Shown one piece after another: positions 11,286 to 12,747 of a stretch of DNA of 12,747 bases. Under the pieces are notes generated by a model, which was not told the origin of the DNA, did not search any database, and saw nothing but the letters and a program-made list of their open reading frames with translations. This DNA is from Acidobacteriaceae bacterium. GTDB taxonomy: Bacteria; Acidobacteriota; Terriglobia; Terriglobales; Acidobacteriaceae. Both the position numbers and the translations under genes were made by a program. The stretch spans positions 18,386 to 31,132 of the forward strand of contig PKXI01000411.1 of the NCBI GenBank assembly GCA_003133425.1, given 5' to 3'. How positions within the stretch are numbered: the first letter of the stretch is position 1; the number at the start of each line of letters is the position of its first letter.

Positions 11286-11320
11286 ATCCCAGGTCTCACT
11301 CTTGAGACCTGGGGGCACCC
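11286..11320 (+). repeat. Perfect hairpin CCCAGGTCTCA/TGAGACCTGGG after pal
   Basis: CCCAGGTCTCA (11288-11298) and TGAGACCTGGG (11303-11313) form an 11-bp perfect stem with loop CTCT, 20 bases after the pal stop, followed by GGCACCC rather than a T-run. It shares its core with the palindrome at 3605-3647. It may act as a rho-independent-like pause site or an mRNA 3'-end stabiliser between pal and cpoB. Confidence 0.75.
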
Positions 11321-11375
11321 GGCTTCTCTTTGGAAGTTGGCTGGTAGAACGGAAAGCGGAAGGCCAAGGGCCGTG

Positions 11376-11450
11376 CTATCCCACCCTTCGCTAGAAAAAG
11401 CGAAGGATGGGGCACCCAGTTCTATGGGTGGGTCAAGGGCGGGGCACCCA
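11376..11450. repeat. Composite palindromic element between pal and cpoB (copy 3)
   Basis: CTATCCCACC is followed by CCTTCGCT (11385-11392) pairing with AGCGAAGG (11399-11406), then GATGGGGCACCCAG, then GTTCTATGGGTGGGTCAAGG and a second GGGGCACCCAG. The right part is the same module as at 2816-2845. It occupies much of the 294-bp pal-cpoB gap. The remainder (11451-11561) shows no clear promoter. Confidence 0.75.
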
Positions 11451-11561
11451 GTTCGAGACTCACAATCGAGACTGGGCAGATAAGGCAATGCAACAGCAAT
11501 TCCAACGGCAGTCCCGCAGGATGACGAGGTTGCCGCACGCAATTGTTATCATGGATGAGTT

Positions 11562-12485
11562 ATGCAGATAGCAAGTAAACTTCGCAATCGTCTTCTTGCG
11601 GCAGCAGTCTTTGCCGTCGTATTTGCCTGGGCACCCGTGCGGGCACACGCGGTTTCGAAGGAGATCATCGAACTGCAGACGCAGGTGCAGCAACTGCTGG
11701 ACATGGTGCAGCGTCTCCAGTCCACGCTGGACACGCGCTTTGGCGTACTGCAGAACCTGGCACAGCAAACCGCGGACCAGGCCAAGCAGATGAGCACGTC
11801 TGTGAACGACTTGCAGCAAAAGCTGAATGCACAGAACGAAGCAGCGGGTGGCAAGTTGGACACCGTCAGCGGCCAGGTGCAATCGCTGAACGACTCGGTG
11901 GACGAGTTGAAGTCGCGCATCGCCAAACTGGACAAGTCCGTTCAGGATTTACAGACACAGTTGCAGAATATCCAGACTCCTCCGCAATCCGCAGCGACGC
12001 CGGGCAGTACACCGGGAGGCACATTTCCGGGAGGCGGCCCTGGTGGCCCCTCCGGCAGTTTGACTCCGAACGCGCCGGCGGCAAACCAGGCTCCGCCGCT
12101 GCAGGAGACCTACCAAAGCGGGTTACGCGACTTCAACGCCGCCAAGTACCAGTTGGCCGCCGCGGAGTTCCAGGACATTATTCACTACTATCCGCTTGAC
12201 GATCTGGCGGGCACGGCGCAGTTCTACCTGGGCGAGATTGCTTACCAGCAGAAGAACTACCCGGACGCAGTAAATGCGTACAACGCCGTGCTGGAGGGGT
12301 TCAGCGGGAATCCCAAAGCTCCGACGGCGCAATTGCACAAGGGACTTGCGTTGATGGCGGAGAACAAACGGGACGCCGGCATTCACGAACTGCGGCTGCT
12401 GATTCAGCGCTATCCGCGGACGCCGGAGGCGGCGACAGCGCGGACCAGGCTTAACGGTATGGGCGTGCGGCTTGCGGCGCACTGA
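11562..12485 (+). CDS. cpoB: CpoB/YbgF-like Tol-Pal associated periplasmic TPR protein
   Basis: Periplasmic coordinator that links Tol-Pal to peptidoglycan synthesis at division in E. coli. 307 residues: a signal peptide ending AHA (28-30); a long coiled coil at about 32-138 (EIIELQTQVQQLLDMVQRLQSTLD and Q/L heptads); a Pro/Gly/Ser linker at about 139-180 (TPGGTFPGGGPGG); and a C-terminal TPR region at about 182-297 with YQSGLRDFNAAKYQLAAAEFQDIIHYYPLDDLAGTAQFYLGEIAYQQKNYPDAVNAYNAVL typical of YbgF. The coiled coil is longer than in E. coli CpoB (263 residues). The ATG at 11562 has GGATGAG just upstream. Last gene of the cluster, followed 23 bases later by a strong terminator. Confidence 0.92.
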   Translation: MQIASKLRNRLLAAAVFAVVFAWAPVRAHAVSKEIIELQTQVQQLLDMVQRLQSTLDTRFGVLQNLAQQTADQAKQMSTSVNDLQQKLNAQNEAAGGKLDTVSGQVQSLNDSVDELKSRIAKLDKSVQDLQTQLQNIQTPPQSAATPGSTPGGTFPGGGPGGPSGSLTPNAPAANQAPPLQETYQSGLRDFNAAKYQLAAAEFQDIIHYYPLDDLAGTAQFYLGEIAYQQKNYPDAVNAYNAVLEGFSGNPKAPTAQLHKGLALMAENKRDAGIHELRLLIQRYPRTPEAATARTRLNGMGVRLAAH

Positions 12486-12508
12486 GTTTAGTTGGAATTG
12501 CGGCAAGG

Positions 12509-12537
12509 AAAAGCCCCGCTGATGGCGGGGCTTTTCT
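12509..12537 (+). terminator. Intrinsic terminator of the tol-pal cluster
   Basis: AAAAGCCCCGC (12509-12519) and GCGGGGCTTTT (12525-12535) form a perfect 11-bp stem with a 5-base loop and a terminal T-run, 23 bases after the cpoB stop. It is symmetrical enough (A-run before, T-run after) to work in both directions. Confidence 0.92.
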
Positions 12538-12555
12538 GTTGGTGGGTGGATTGGA

Positions 12556-12600
12556 TTTGGCTTCCCGCCCTTGCAAAGAAGGCGAAGGATGGGGCACCCA
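12556..12600. repeat. Interspersed CCCGCCC...GATGGGGCACCC element (copy 4)
   Basis: TTTGGCTTCCCGCCCTTGC, AAAGAA, then GGCGAAGGATGGGGCACCCAG: the same flanks as the copy at 7845-7896, with a more decayed stem. It lies 20 bases past the terminator. Confidence 0.7.
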
Positions 12601-12747
12601 GATTCGCGGGACAACCAGATTGGTGAGGGGTTTGGCGATTAGTGACAAAGGCAGCAAGTTAGCCCCCGCTACGCGGGGATAGCGAGTTAGCAAGTCAGCG
12701 GGAGCTTCGGGGGTCGCGGATCTTCGCCACTAGAGCATTTCTAATTT
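12601..12747. other. Non-coding right end with AGCRAGTY octamers and a small hairpin
   Basis: AGCAAGTT (12653-12660), AGCGAGTT (12681-12688) and AGCAAGTC (12689-12696) are variants of one octamer, the last two in tandem. CCCCGC-TAC-GCGGGG (12664-12678) is a perfect 6-bp stem between the first and second. I see no gene start here; the next gene lies beyond the window. Confidence 0.5.

Overview
The window looks like a chromosomal segment of an Acidobacteriota bacterium, probably class Terriglobia (the Koribacter/Sulfotelmatobacter side). This rests on family knowledge, not a search. The Pal lipoprotein carries an extra Ig-like domain of a kind I associate with this phylum. Gaps between genes, and one gene body, hold short palindromic repeats that I associate with these genomes: CCCACCC...GATGGGGCACCC hairpins, GGGCTAAAGCCC hairpins, a GGCACGACT..AGTCGTGCC hairpin, and a GTCCTTCGACTC...CTCAGGATGAC element. 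Base composition is moderately GC-rich throughout.

Left part (23-2764, + strand): a 913-residue MtrB/PioB-family outer-membrane beta-barrel, the porin sheath of a trans-outer-membrane multiheme cytochrome conduit. Any cytochrome partner lies outside the window.

Middle (2853-6167, all - strand): read in the direction of transcription this is recN, then a brnT-brnA toxin-antitoxin cassette, a displaced second copy of the recN 3' end, and a higB-higA toxin-antitoxin pair. Three things are unusual. RecN carries a roughly 31-residue in-frame insert encoded by a palindromic repeat. The brnTA cassette sits between two about 91% identical copies of the last about 100 bp of recN. The brnT toxin is interrupted by a TAG codon at position 15, while its antitoxin gene is intact.

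Right part (6564-12485, + strand): a Tol-Pal cluster, tolQ-tolR-tolA-tolB-pal-cpoB, closed by a strong intrinsic terminator at 12509-12535. tolQ and tolR overlap. The later genes are separated by 87-294 bp gaps that contain repeat hairpins and, before pal, a leader that may be structured. The proton-motive-force motor TolQR drives TolA across the periplasm to TolB and Pal, and CpoB links the system to peptidoglycan synthesis during division. Pal is anchored in the outer membrane and binds peptidoglycan.

The best candidates for a second look are the palindromic protein insert in RecN, the recN tail duplication around a decaying BrnTA module, and the composite repeat elements spread through otherwise housekeeping intergenic regions. 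I see no tRNA, rRNA, CRISPR array or intact transposase.
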